Assembly (NCBI RefSeq): GCF_003602275.1
Contig: NZ_QZVT01000001.1
Location: 588,567 to 652,566 of the forward strand
DNA: 64,000 nt
Reading direction: 5' to 3'
DNA from: Arthrobacter cheniae
Lineage (GTDB): Bacteria > Actinomycetota > Actinomycetes > Actinomycetales > Micrococcaceae
Shown here piece by piece: positions 41,564 through 50,051 of the stretch; positions within the stretch are counted from its first letter, which is position 1, and each line of letters begins with the position of its first letter. The notes beneath the pieces were generated by a model. The model was not told where the DNA came from and ran no database searches. It saw nothing but the letters and a program-made list of their open reading frames with translations. The translations under genes and the position numbers were made by a program.

Positions 41564-42037
41564 CTACCAGGTGTCTTTCCTGTAGGTGCTGTTGAGCCGC
41601 GCAATCAGCGCTCCGAGACTCTTCAGGTCCTCGGGTCTCCAGCTGCCCATCAGTGCGGTGAAGGCGATGCGTCGACCCGTCTGCGCGGCCGCGAGTTGCT
41701 GCTCACCGAGGCTCGTCAGCAGGACGCGTTGCGAACGGGCGTCGAACGGATCGAGCTGCCGGTTGACGAGGCCCAGCCGCTCGAGCGCGGCGAGCTGGCG
41801 GCTGACGGATGGTTTGCCCACACCGATGCTCAGGGCGATATCCGTTGCCCGCAGCGATCCCTCCCTCTGCAGGAGGGTCAGGATCCCGTAGGCAGCGGGC
41901 TCCATCTCGGGATGCACGGTCTTCGCGAGCGCGTGGGAGGTGGTGCGCTCGCGGCGCCACAGCACGCTCGTCTGCTCTTCGAGCACTTCGATGGCATGCT
42001 CGAACTCGGCGCCGTCGGGACCCTTCGCTGTCTCCAT
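41564..42037 (-). CDS. MarR family transcriptional regulator
   Basis: The protein has 157 residues. The winged helix spans residues 45-110, with ATDIALSIGVGKPSVSRQLAALERLGLVNRQ as helix-turn-helix and the wing around DARSQRVLLT. The N-terminal helix includes LEEQTSVLWRRERTTSHALAK. There is no Shine-Dalgarno site; TACGCT (42044-42049, minus strand) stands six bases before the ATG, so it is likely leaderless. It lies 62 bases after the MBL hydrolase gene but seems to have its own promoter. Confidence 0.85.
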   Translation of the reverse strand: METAKGPDGAEFEHAIEVLEEQTSVLWRRERTTSHALAKTVHPEMEPAAYGILTLLQREGSLRATDIALSIGVGKPSVSRQLAALERLGLVNRQLDPFDARSQRVLLTSLGEQQLAAAQTGRRIAFTALMGSWRPEDLKSLGALIARLNSTYRKDTW

Positions 42038-42099
42038 GGGGGAAGCGTATAGATGCCCGGGGCAAGCAGGAACCCAATTCCCGGAAAAGTCCGAGTATG

Positions 42100-43116
42100 T
42101 CAGCGCGCGGGTGCACCGTTGGTGTGGACGAAGTCGCGGTGCATCTCCGTCTGGCTCAGTGCCGACAGGAGCTGGAAGCCGTGCAGGCCGTCCCAGCCCG
42201 CGGTCCAGGTCATGCGCGAAGCGAGTTCCCATACCGTTGGTTGCTCGGAGACGGCATCCCCCAGGATCACCGCCACCTCACGTGCGCGCTTCAACTGGTG
42301 GTCCGCGCACTCGGCGGCCCGATCCGCGAGGCCCGAGAACCGGTAGCCGTGCCCGGGCAGTACCTCGTACCCGTCGAAGGGGTGGAGAAGATCGATGGAT
42401 GCCACGTAGTCAGCCAGTGGGTTCGACGACGTCACTCCCCCGAGGCCCAGGCCCGGGAACACGGTCGGCAGGACGTGGTCCCCGGTGAGGATGAGGCGGC
42501 GGTCGTCGTCGCGCAGGCAGATATGTCCTGCGGTGTGGCCCGGCGTGGACACCACGGTGATACCGAATCCGGGTACCGGCAGGACATCACCGTCCGAAAG
42601 CTCGTGGTCGACCGCCAGCACGAGCCCCTCGGGCGACCGGTCCACATACTGGACGAGCTCGTGCCGCCGCTGCTCGGGAACGCCCCAGGCCTCGAGCCGT
42701 CCGAGGGCCTCGTCCAGATCCAGGAGCCGGTGGCTGTGCTTCTCCAGTGCCCGTCGTTCCACCGCGTGCATCCCCAGCTCAGCGCCGGACTCCCGGCGCA
42801 GCCGCGCCGCCATCCCCACATGGTCGGGGTGCAGGTGCGTACCTGTGATACCGGTGACGACGTCGGCTCCCGTCGTACCCGGTGCGACGACGGCGAGAGC
42901 CGCGACCAGCCGATTCCAGTTCACATCGGAGTCCCAGCCGGGGTCGACGACGTGGACGCCGCCATCCCTTTCCCGGAGCAGGTAGGTGAAGGAGTAGGCG
43001 AGATGCCCACCGGGCATCGCCTGCGCGAGCGCCCAGACGTCGTCGCGCACCTGCTCCAGCGACGGCAGCTCTCCCCGCCCGATCGCGTCCACTTGCTGCA
43101 TGCTCGTACTGTTCAT
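42100..43116 (-). CDS. MBL fold metallohydrolase
   Basis: The protein has 338 residues. The zinc-binding THLHPDHVG (HxHxDH) lies near residue 93, with VVSTPGHTAGHICL and LTGDHVLP supplying further ligands, and LPGHGYRFSG near the end. It is of the glyoxalase II or lactonase-like group with a C-terminal helical domain containing ADHQLKRAREVAVILGD. The substrate is unknown. The gene lies just upstream of the MarR gene on the same strand and may be its target. Confidence 0.9.
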   Translation of the reverse strand: MNSTSMQQVDAIGRGELPSLEQVRDDVWALAQAMPGGHLAYSFTYLLRERDGGVHVVDPGWDSDVNWNRLVAALAVVAPGTTGADVVTGITGTHLHPDHVGMAARLRRESGAELGMHAVERRALEKHSHRLLDLDEALGRLEAWGVPEQRRHELVQYVDRSPEGLVLAVDHELSDGDVLPVPGFGITVVSTPGHTAGHICLRDDDRRLILTGDHVLPTVFPGLGLGGVTSSNPLADYVASIDLLHPFDGYEVLPGHGYRFSGLADRAAECADHQLKRAREVAVILGDAVSEQPTVWELASRMTWTAGWDGLHGFQLLSALSQTEMHRDFVHTNGAPAR

Positions 43117-43184
43117 GCGTCCTACCCCGGTGGTCCTTCCCCTCGAGCAGGCGTTAAGCCCCGGGGCCAGTCATCGCCCTGCCG

Positions 43185-43213
43185 CCGCGGTGGGGCTGAA
43201 TGCCCCACCGCGG
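43185..43213 (-). terminator. strong hairpin terminator
   Basis: CCGCGGTGGGGC (43185-43196) pairs perfectly with GCCCCACCGCGG (43202-43213) around the loop tgaat, 19 bases after the stop of the 34-residue small-subunit gene. Confidence 0.75.
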
Positions 43214-43231
43214 GCATACGGGCGCTCCTCG

Positions 43232-43336
43232 TCAACCGCCGAACAGGGCAGCGACGCGGGTGAGGGTCTGGAAGACCCCGTAGGCGAGCGGCACTCCGAC
43301 GAGTGCCCAGACGACGGCGATTCGTGCTCGTGTCAT
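43232..43336 (-). CDS. MFS transporter small subunit (34 residues)
   Basis: The small gene has AAGGGAGG seven bases before its ATG and begins one base after the stop codon of the OFA-family permease, so it is surely translated from the same message. The protein MTRARIAVVWALVGVPLAYG, followed by VFQTLTRVAALFGG, is a single membrane helix with a basic start. Short proteins of this type are known partners of OFA (oxalate/formate-antiporter-like) permeases. A strong terminator follows. Confidence 0.85.
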   Translation of the reverse strand: MTRARIAVVWALVGVPLAYGVFQTLTRVAALFGG

Positions 43337-43337
43337 G

Positions 43338-44726
43338 TCAGGCCTCCCTTACTGATTCTCGTTGCGCGTCCCTGACCGGCTCATGGAAGCGGGGGTCGAC
43401 AGGCTTGATGAGCAGGTTGGCGATGAAGCCGACGATCAGGAGGCCCACCATGGTGAGGAGTGCGGGCTGGTAGGCGCCGGCGGTCAACTCGCCGGGGGTG
43501 CCCTGCGAGTCGAGGAACGCATTCACGATCAGGGGTCCGGCGATGCCCGCTGCCGACCAGGCGGTGAGGAGCCGACCATGGATCGCTCCGACCTCGTAGG
43601 TCCCGAAGAGGTCGCGAAGGTACGCCGGCACGGTGGCGAAGCCGCCACCGTAGAAGGAGATGATGACGAAGGCCAGCACCACGAAGAGCAGTGTCGTGGA
43701 GGATCCGACCAGGGCAAGCACCAGGTAGAGGGCAGCACCGACGCCGAGGTACACCATGTAGATGCGCTTGCGGCCGATGATGTCCGACGTCGTCGACCAG
43801 ACGAAGCGTCCACCCATGTTGCCGATCGAGAGCAGTCCGACGAACCCGCCGGCGACGGCGACGGTCACGGCCGTCGTCCCGTCAGCGCCGCGGAAAAAGT
43901 CCTGGATCATCGGTGAGGCCTGCTCCAGGATGCCGATGCCGGCCGTGACGTTGCAGAACAGGACGATCCAGACGAGCCAGAACTGGCGGGTCTTGATCGC
44001 GTTCGCTGCGGAGACGTTGTCGGTCGTGACGAGCGGCTTGGACTTCAGCTGCGAGGGATCGAAGCCGTCCGGCTTCCAGCCGTCGGCGGGCACCTTGATG
44101 GTGAAGGCGCCGAACATCATGTAGATGAAGTACAGGACGGCGAGGGTCAGGAACAACTTCCCCACGGCGTCGCCGCTGGCTACCCAGCCTTCGGCCCCTG
44201 AGTTCGGGTCATACATGCGGAGCAGTTGAGTGGACAGCGGACTCGCGATGAGCGCTCCTCCGCCGAACCCCATGATGGCCATGCCCGTAGCCAGGCCTGG
44301 ACGGTCGGGGAACCATTTGATGAGCGTGGACACGGGGGAGATATATCCGATGCCCAGGCCGATGCCGCCGATGAAGCCGTAGCCGAGGTAGACGAGCCAC
44401 AGCTGATTCGTGAAGATGCCAAGCGCTCCGACCAGGAAACCGGAGGTCCAGAAGAGGGCCGAGGTGAACATTGCCTTGCGGGGACCGTTGTGGTCCACCC
44501 AGGTGCCGAGGACGGCGGCACTGAGGCCGAGCATCACGATCGCGGTCGAGAAGATGATGCCGATCTGCGTCAGCGTTGCGTCGAAGTGGGCCGTCAGCGC
44601 CGTCTTGTAGACGCTCGTCGCATAGGCCTGCCCGATGCAGAGGTGGACGGCGAGTGCCGCCGGTGGAATGAGCCATCGGTTGAACCCCGGTGGCGCGATG
44701 GTGTGGTCGCGGTCAAGCCAACTCAT
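43338..44726 (-). CDS. OFA family MFS transporter
   Basis: The protein has 462 residues from the ATG at 44726 (AGAAGGG upstream). It has about twelve helices with the oxalate/formate-antiporter-like N-terminus FNRWLIPPAALAVHLCIGQAYATSVYKTALT, FGGGALIASPLS and SIGNMGGRFVWSTTSDIIGRKRIY. Characterised members exchange oxalate and formate, and others carry monocarboxylates. A 34-residue small subunit follows directly. It is divergent from an APC permease. The substrate is probably a small organic acid. Confidence 0.9.
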   Translation of the reverse strand: MSWLDRDHTIAPPGFNRWLIPPAALAVHLCIGQAYATSVYKTALTAHFDATLTQIGIIFSTAIVMLGLSAAVLGTWVDHNGPRKAMFTSALFWTSGFLVGALGIFTNQLWLVYLGYGFIGGIGLGIGYISPVSTLIKWFPDRPGLATGMAIMGFGGGALIASPLSTQLLRMYDPNSGAEGWVASGDAVGKLFLTLAVLYFIYMMFGAFTIKVPADGWKPDGFDPSQLKSKPLVTTDNVSAANAIKTRQFWLVWIVLFCNVTAGIGILEQASPMIQDFFRGADGTTAVTVAVAGGFVGLLSIGNMGGRFVWSTTSDIIGRKRIYMVYLGVGAALYLVLALVGSSTTLLFVVLAFVIISFYGGGFATVPAYLRDLFGTYEVGAIHGRLLTAWSAAGIAGPLIVNAFLDSQGTPGELTAGAYQPALLTMVGLLIVGFIANLLIKPVDPRFHEPVRDAQRESVREA

Positions 44727-44905
44727 CGATAACCCTTCTGTGAGCATGAGTGGCCGCCCCCCGGCCATTGTTTATGAGGGCAATTATGCTGTGCGTCACA
44801 GCGTTCGGTGACCGGACCACGATCGGCGGTATTTCTGGCGCGACGAACGGTACTGTGCAGCACAGAACAACCAGCAGGCTTACTAATTCCCTTACACTTG
44901 CGCTC

Positions 44906-46234
44906 ATGACCAGCACGCAACAGCACACCGACACCAAACTCCGGCGGGGCATCTCGGGCCCGCTGCTGTATCTCTTCATCCTCGGCGACGTCCTCGGTGC
45001 CGGTGTCTATGCACTGGTCGGGGTGATCTCCGCGGAGGTGGGCGGCGCCATCTGGATGCCGCTCATGGTGGCTTTGGCGCTGGCCCTCCTGACCGCCGGC
45101 TCCTACGCCGAACTCGTCACGAAGTATCCGAAGGCCGGCGGTGCAGCGGTCTTCGCCGAACGGGCCTTCAGGAAGCCGTTCATCTCGTTCCTCGTCGGGT
45201 TCTGCATGCTGGCAGCGGGAGTCACGAGTGCCGCCGGGCTGGCGCAGGCCTTCGCTGGCGGTTACCTGACCACGTTCGTCGATGTACCCGCGGTCCCCGC
45301 GGCTCTCGTCTTCCTCGTGCTCCTGGCACTGCTCAACATGCGTGGCATCAAGGAATCGGTGCGCAGCAACGTGGTCATGACCGTCATCGAGGTCTCCGGG
45401 CTGGTCCTGGTGATCGTCGTCGTCGGAATCTTCGTGGCCGGCGGCAACGGGGACATCTCGCGCGTCAACGAGTTCCCACCAGGGGTCGGTGCCGCCTCCG
45501 CCGTCCTGGCCGCCTCGCTGATCGCCTATTACTCCTTTGTCGGTTTCGAGGTATCGGCCAATGTGGCCGAAGAGGTCAAGGACGTCAGCCGCGTGTACCC
45601 GAAGGCGCTCTTCGGTGCTCTGTTGACCGCCGGCGTCGTCTACCTCCTGATCGGCCTCGCCTCCTCCGCGGCGCTCGCTCCGGATGACCTCGCGGGCTCG
45701 AGCTCCCCGTTGCTCGATGTCGTGGCCGCCACCGGTGCAGGCATCCCGGCCTGGCTGTTCAGCCTCGTGGCCCTCATCGCGGTGGCCAACGGCGCACTCC
45801 TGACCATGATCATGTCCAGCCGCCTCACCTACGGCATGGCCGAGCAGGGGCTCTTCCCCTCGGTCTTCGGCCGCGTCCTGCCCCACCGCCGCACCCCGTG
45901 GGTGGCAATCGTCGCGACGACCCTCGTGGCCATGACGCTAACCCTCACCGGCGGGCTCGAATCACTGTCCCAGACGGTCGTCCTGCTCCTGCTGTTCGTG
46001 TTCCTCAGCACCAACATCGCCGTGATCGTCCTCAAGAAGGACACGGTGGAGCACAAGCATTTCCGCATTCCGGTGGTCGTCCCGTACCTGGCGATCGCGT
46101 CCTGCGTCCTCCTGCTCACGCAGCAGACCGCCGAGATCTGGCTCCGCACCGGAATCCTCCTCGCGGTCGGCCTTGCCCTGTACGGCGCGCAGCGGCTGGT
46201 GCGTGGCCGGGCGAAGGCGCCGTCCGGCTCCTGA
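44906..46234 (+). CDS. APC family amino acid permease
   Basis: The protein has 442 residues with about twelve helices. Family features are LLYLFILGDVLGAGVYALVG near the N-terminus and AAYYSFVGFEV-type sequence (IAYYSFVGFEVSANVAEEVKD) in helix 6. The ATG at 44906 is seven bases after TACACT (44893-44898), without a ribosome site, suggesting a leaderless message. An in-frame upstream extension is rejected for that reason. The substrate is unknown. It shares a divergent intergenic region with the OFA transporter. Confidence 0.9.
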   Translation: MTSTQQHTDTKLRRGISGPLLYLFILGDVLGAGVYALVGVISAEVGGAIWMPLMVALALALLTAGSYAELVTKYPKAGGAAVFAERAFRKPFISFLVGFCMLAAGVTSAAGLAQAFAGGYLTTFVDVPAVPAALVFLVLLALLNMRGIKESVRSNVVMTVIEVSGLVLVIVVVGIFVAGGNGDISRVNEFPPGVGAASAVLAASLIAYYSFVGFEVSANVAEEVKDVSRVYPKALFGALLTAGVVYLLIGLASSAALAPDDLAGSSSPLLDVVAATGAGIPAWLFSLVALIAVANGALLTMIMSSRLTYGMAEQGLFPSVFGRVLPHRRTPWVAIVATTLVAMTLTLTGGLESLSQTVVLLLLFVFLSTNIAVIVLKKDTVEHKHFRIPVVVPYLAIASCVLLLTQQTAEIWLRTGILLAVGLALYGAQRLVRGRAKAPSGS

Positions 46235-46236
46235 AC

Positions 46237-46270
46237 CGGCGAGCCTGGTCACGAGACCGGCGGCTCGCCG
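46237..46270. terminator. bidirectional hairpin terminator
   Basis: CGGCGAGCC (46237-46245) pairs with GGCTCGCCG (46262-46270), and an inner GGTC-acga-GACC extends the stem. It lies between the convergent permease and thioesterase genes. Confidence 0.7.
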
Positions 46271-46271
46271 A

Positions 46272-46814
46272 TCACCACGCGTGAGGAGCGGGCCTGCGTG
46301 TACTGGGGAGGGAGGTGTCCAGCCGCCATGCGTGCAGCCATTCCGGAAGCACCATGTCCGCGGGTGGCGGCCCGAACGCCCTGATGATTTCGTCATTGCC
46401 CACCGGGCCCGCCTTGGACACGAGGCGGGTGGCGATGTAGGCGCGTGCGTGGATCTCGCCGTCGACGACGGCCCGCTGCTCGAAGTAGATGGCGCGTTCG
46501 TCCAGGCCGATGATGCGCGTCTCGACGGTGTACCGCTGCCCGAGTTGCAGGGACTTGCGGAAGCTGATGGTCTCCCCGGCCGCTACCGGGCTCCACCCTC
46601 GCCGGCGCATCTGCCGCCAGACACCGCTGCGCACCATGAGGTCGAACCGCCCGAGATCGAAGACCGAGAAGTACATCCCGTTGTTCATGTGCATCGCGAT
46701 ATCGATGTCCGTGAGGAGAACCCGCAGCCCGATGCTGCTCGGGTCCCAGATGCTGAGGGCCGAGCGCCTACGGGATCTGAGCAGCAGCAGTATTGTACGG
46801 ATGATCAGGTGCAT
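46272..46814 (-). CDS. hotdog-fold acyl-CoA thioesterase family protein
   Basis: The protein has 180 residues. The hotdog core is LLTDIDIAMHMNNGMYFSVFDLGRFDL, with Asp and His-Asn-Asn positions typical of 4HBT thioesterases, followed by strands YTVETRIIGLDERAIYFEQR. The N-terminal 20 residues are basic and hydrophobic (MHLIIRTILLLLRSRRRS) and could touch the membrane. It should hydrolyse acyl-CoA or related thioesters. TAATAT (46821-46826, minus strand) is six bases before the ATG, so it is probably leaderless. It is divergent from the mycothiol-dependent enzyme. Confidence 0.85.
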   Translation of the reverse strand: MHLIIRTILLLLRSRRRSALSIWDPSSIGLRVLLTDIDIAMHMNNGMYFSVFDLGRFDLMVRSGVWRQMRRRGWSPVAAGETISFRKSLQLGQRYTVETRIIGLDERAIYFEQRAVVDGEIHARAYIATRLVSKAGPVGNDEIIRAFGPPPADMVLPEWLHAWRLDTSLPSTRRPAPHAW

Positions 46815-46874
46815 GGCGCTATATTACTCGGCGGTAACATAGCTGGCCCTCACCACCGCGCCTACACTCGGTGG

Positions 46875-47612
46875 ATGAACCAACCCTCCCCGCACGCCCT
46901 TCCCTTCGGCCGGTACCGGGAGCTGTTGGACCAGGACTACCGCACCCTCGCGGACCTCGTGCACCCCACCCTCGACCGGCCGGTGCCGGCGTGCCCCGGC
47001 TGGAACGGTGAGGACCTCGTAAGGCACACGGCGATCGTCTTCCTGCACAAGGCGGAGACCATCAGGACGGGCGAGAGGCCTAGCCACGGGTGGCCTCCGG
47101 TCAGCGTGGGCAGCCTTCCTCCCCAGGCGCTCCTCGCCCACTGCTATGCCCGCCTCGTCGAGCAGTTCGACAGCCACGAGCCCGAGGATCGAGCGGAGAC
47201 CTGGGTTCCGGAGGACCAGACCGTCGGTTTCTGGATCCGCCGCCTGACCCACGAGACGTCGATCCACCGCTTCGACCTCGAGGATGCCGCAGGTGGTCCG
47301 GTCACGTCCATGGACGCCGACCTGGCACTGGACGGCATCGACGAGGTGCTGACCGTGATGCTCCGGCGCGGCAGGCCGGACCCGGCGGCGAGCGGCACGA
47401 CACTCCGGCTCGAGACCGGCGGAGACTCCTGGGACATCCGACTCGACGCGACGCGCGCTGTCGTGGATCGGCATGCAGCGGCGAACGAGCAGGCAATGGT
47501 GCGCGCCGACGCCGAGCCAATGCTCCTCTGGCTATGGGGCCGCGCGCCGCAGCCCGCTTCTGTCCCGGAGGCCGCCGTCGAACTCCGCGAACGGTTGTCC
47601 CGCGCCCTCTGA
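46875..47612 (+). CDS. maleylpyruvate isomerase family mycothiol-dependent enzyme
   Basis: The protein has 245 residues. The DinB-like helical N-terminal domain carries DRPVPACPGWNGEDLVRHTA (with the metal-binding His) and RRLTHETSIHRFDLEDA. The C-terminal domain (from about residue 155) is an SCP2-like or MDMPI C-domain. This group uses mycothiol, the actinobacterial thiol, as cofactor for isomerase or transferase reactions. TACACT (46863-46868) lies six bases before the ATG, so it is likely leaderless. Confidence 0.88.
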   Translation: MNQPSPHALPFGRYRELLDQDYRTLADLVHPTLDRPVPACPGWNGEDLVRHTAIVFLHKAETIRTGERPSHGWPPVSVGSLPPQALLAHCYARLVEQFDSHEPEDRAETWVPEDQTVGFWIRRLTHETSIHRFDLEDAAGGPVTSMDADLALDGIDEVLTVMLRRGRPDPAASGTTLRLETGGDSWDIRLDATRAVVDRHAAANEQAMVRADAEPMLLWLWGRAPQPASVPEAAVELRERLSRAL

Positions 47613-47677
47613 ACGGAACAATTCCTGCGGATCATCGGTTGCCGCCACCAGGAAGCTATCCAGCACGAGGAGCAATC

Positions 47678-48679
47678 ATGACCGCCAGTACGCAGATCCA
47701 GCTCATCAGGCGTCCGGTCGGCACGCCGACCGAGGAGGACTTCGCCACGGTGACGGTGGACCTCCCCGACCTCGGACCCGACGAGGTGCGGGTCCGCAAC
47801 AAGTTCGTGTCCGTGGACCCGTACATGCGTGGACGCATGAACGAATCGAAGTCCTACATCCAGCCGTTCGGCCTGAACGAGACCATGACGGGCGGGGCCG
47901 TGGGCCGGGTGGTGGAGTCCACCTCGGACGTCCTCCCCGTCGGCACGGCAGTCCTCCACGGGCTCGGTTGGCGTGACCTCGCCCAGGGCCCGGCGGCGCA
48001 GTTCACCGCCCTGCCGGACACGGGCCTCTCCCTCTCCGTCTTCCTCGGAGCTGCCGGCATGACCGGCCTCACCGCCTACGCCGGCCTCAAGCGCGTAGCC
48101 GGTCTCAGGGAGGGCGATGTGGTGTTCATCTCTGGCGCTGCCGGCGCCGTCGGCTCCATGGCGGGACAGCTCGCCCGCAAGCTCGGCGCCTCCCGCGTCA
48201 TCGGTTCAGCCGGTTCCGCGGAGAAGGTGTCGCTGCTCAAGGAGAAGTACGGCTACGACGAGGCCTTCAACTACAGGGACGCCCCCGTCCGCAGGCAACT
48301 GCGCGCGGCCACACCCGACGGCATCGACGTCTACTTCGACAATGTGGGCGGCGACCACCTGGAGGCAGCCCTCGATCGCCTCAACACCGGAGGCCGGGCG
48401 GCCCTGTGCGGTGCGATCTCCCAGTACAACAGCACCGAGCGCTCGCCCGGTCCCGACAACATGGCGAACCTCGTCACGCGCTCGCTGAAGCTGGAGGGGT
48501 TCATCGTCGCGCAGCACCAGGACCTGCAGCCCGAGTTCGCCGGGAAGATGACGGGTTGGCTGGCCGATGGCAGCGTTGTCTTCGACGAGACAGTGGTGGA
48601 CGGGATCGGCAACGCCGTCGGCGCCTTCCTGGACATGATGAACGGCGCGAACACCGGCAAGATGCTCGTCCGCGCCTGA
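47678..48679 (+). CDS. NADP-dependent MDR family oxidoreductase (CurA-like)
   Basis: The protein has 333 residues from the ATG at 47678 (GAGGAGCAATC upstream). It is a medium-chain reductase without zinc cysteines: FVSVDPYMRGRMNESKSY, LGAAGMTGLTAYAGL, FISGAAGAVGSMAGQLARKLG (NADP-binding) and YFDNVGGDHLEAALDRLN. Such enzymes reduce alpha,beta-unsaturated carbonyls, such as curcumin or prostaglandin-like substrates. It follows the mycothiol-dependent enzyme gene by 65 bases and may be part of the same detoxification unit. Confidence 0.92.
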   Translation: MTASTQIQLIRRPVGTPTEEDFATVTVDLPDLGPDEVRVRNKFVSVDPYMRGRMNESKSYIQPFGLNETMTGGAVGRVVESTSDVLPVGTAVLHGLGWRDLAQGPAAQFTALPDTGLSLSVFLGAAGMTGLTAYAGLKRVAGLREGDVVFISGAAGAVGSMAGQLARKLGASRVIGSAGSAEKVSLLKEKYGYDEAFNYRDAPVRRQLRAATPDGIDVYFDNVGGDHLEAALDRLNTGGRAALCGAISQYNSTERSPGPDNMANLVTRSLKLEGFIVAQHQDLQPEFAGKMTGWLADGSVVFDETVVDGIGNAVGAFLDMMNGANTGKMLVRA

Positions 48680-48695
48680 CGGGCACGCTGACGGC

Positions 48696-48770
48696 GGGTC
48701 CCGGCGCTACACGCTCAGCGGAAGTGTCCTCGGGTCGGTGGCGGAGCGAATCCTGCTCCGGCCGGGACCC
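48696..48770. other. structured convergent intergenic region
   Basis: GGGTCCCGGC (48696-48705) is complementary to GCCGGGACCC (48761-48770), and inside lies GGAGC-gaatcct-GCTCC (48743-48759). The folded region may terminate both convergent genes or be a small RNA; nothing else is visible. Confidence 0.35.
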
Positions 48771-48830
48771 GGGCGATTTCGTCACGAAGCGCAACCAGTT
48801 CCTGGTCGCCGTGCCGTCGGGCGGTGGTTC

Positions 48831-49463
48831 CTAGTCGTCGCCCGCCGCGCGCAGCGTGGCCTCGAGCCGCCTGCGCTGGTCCGCCGGCAGGAGGGTGCGG
48901 TACTGCGGGAATTCGGTCAGGAACTCACGCACCCGCGGGCAGTAGGGCACGACGGCGATGCGGCGCCGGTGGGCGTTGAGGAGTACCTGGCGGATGAGGG
49001 CCGGTTCCACGTCGATGGCGTCGAACCGCGGGTCGACGACGGCCTGGATCAGGACCGCGTGCGGCCCCTTCATCTCGTACTTCACGTGACCCACCATGGT
49101 GCCGTCGCTGAAGAGCTCGAACCGGGAGAAGAGGGAATTGTCCCGGAATCCGCTGCGGGTGCGTGCGGGTTCGGTACGGGCCTCCGCCTGCACCTCGCGC
49201 CGCTCGATCTCCTCCACCAGCAACTCGTACTGGTGCAGCGCATCCATGGGCGGGAAGTCCCGGTCGAGCAGGCGATAGGTCTGGTTACAGAGGACCCGCA
49301 ACTGGCGGGTGGAGACGACGGTGAGGTCTTCGGGGAAGTCCGCATCCTCCGCGCGGGGCGCGGGGCTCGGCGGGACCTGCTCAGGGGCGCGCCATCCGAA
49401 CTGCTCCGGCTCAGCGAGCTGCACGGACTGCGGACGGTAATCGACGAAAGAGGAAGTTTCCAT
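48831..49463 (-). CDS. DFPEDL-domain protein with YjdJ-type GNAT domain (copy 1)
   Basis: The protein has 210 residues from the ATG at 49463 (GGAG upstream). Residues 40-90 hold the DFPEDL domain (DFPEDLTVVSTRQLRVLCNQ and YELLVEEIERRE). Residues 105-195 resemble the NATD1/YjdJ small GNAT fold: FELFSDGTMVGHVKYEMKG, IQAVVDPRFDAIDVEPALIRQVL and VVPYCPRVREFL. The usual acetyl-CoA loop (RGxG) is replaced by DAIDVE, so catalysis is uncertain. A close paralogue with a similar leader is at 61559 and the isolated domain is at 35459. It is divergent from the gene at 49707. Confidence 0.8.
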   Translation of the reverse strand: METSSFVDYRPQSVQLAEPEQFGWRAPEQVPPSPAPRAEDADFPEDLTVVSTRQLRVLCNQTYRLLDRDFPPMDALHQYELLVEEIERREVQAEARTEPARTRSGFRDNSLFSRFELFSDGTMVGHVKYEMKGPHAVLIQAVVDPRFDAIDVEPALIRQVLLNAHRRRIAVVPYCPRVREFLTEFPQYRTLLPADQRRRLEATLRAAGDD

Positions 49464-49706
49464 GGTCAGCTCCACGATGGTGGTTCGATGGCCCGCTGCT
49501 AGGCCCTGCTGGAACTATAGGCTCAATCTCTCCGCATGTGCAAACAAGTACCCTTACCAATTCCCCGACGCATGGGTCCACACCCCCCCTTGCCCGCTTG
49601 ATCGAATCTTGATGTCCCCCTCAGGAGGGCTTGATGGGCTACGGGCTACCGTGACGTGAGCACTTGGCCCCCTTGCCCGTGCAGACCTGCGTCCGAGGAG
49701 ATTCCT

Positions 49707-50024
49707 GTGCAATTCGAGACCGCCTACACGGCCATGACGACGTCGTTCCTGACTCTTCGCGAGGTGCACCTGCACTACCTCAATTCCGGCGGCTCCTTCG
49801 ACGAACTCGAGGTCGACGCCTACCTCCACGGGCTCGCCCCGCTCCCCCGCGAGGAACGGAACTGCCTTGCCCAGGCCCTCAACGAGCTCCTCGACGACCT
49901 CCTCGCCGCGGGCCTACCCGCGTGCGCAGCCCGGGCTACCTACAGCGGCTCATTCCCCGCAGATGGGGACCAGGGTGTCGGTCGTGTTGACGCCACCGTC
50001 GCGGGCGGGACAGTCTTGGGCTGA
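49707..50024 (+). CDS. conserved hypothetical protein with EVDAYLHGL motif (short)
   Basis: The protein has 105 residues from the GTG at 49707, with GAGGAG nine bases upstream. The first 60 residues align with those of the protein at 12610: both have a Tyr, Gly-Gly, EVDAYLHGL, Arg-Glu and an A-N-L-D helix (REERNCLAQALNELLDD). The C-terminal 40 residues are short and differ. There is no signal peptide. It is divergent from the DFPEDL-GNAT gene and 27 bases before an aldo/keto reductase gene. The function is unknown. Confidence 0.7.
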   Translation: MQFETAYTAMTTSFLTLREVHLHYLNSGGSFDELEVDAYLHGLAPLPREERNCLAQALNELLDDLLAAGLPACAARATYSGSFPADGDQGVGRVDATVAGGTVLG

Positions 50025-50051
50025 TACCACCCCGCGAGCAGGAGTTCCCCC

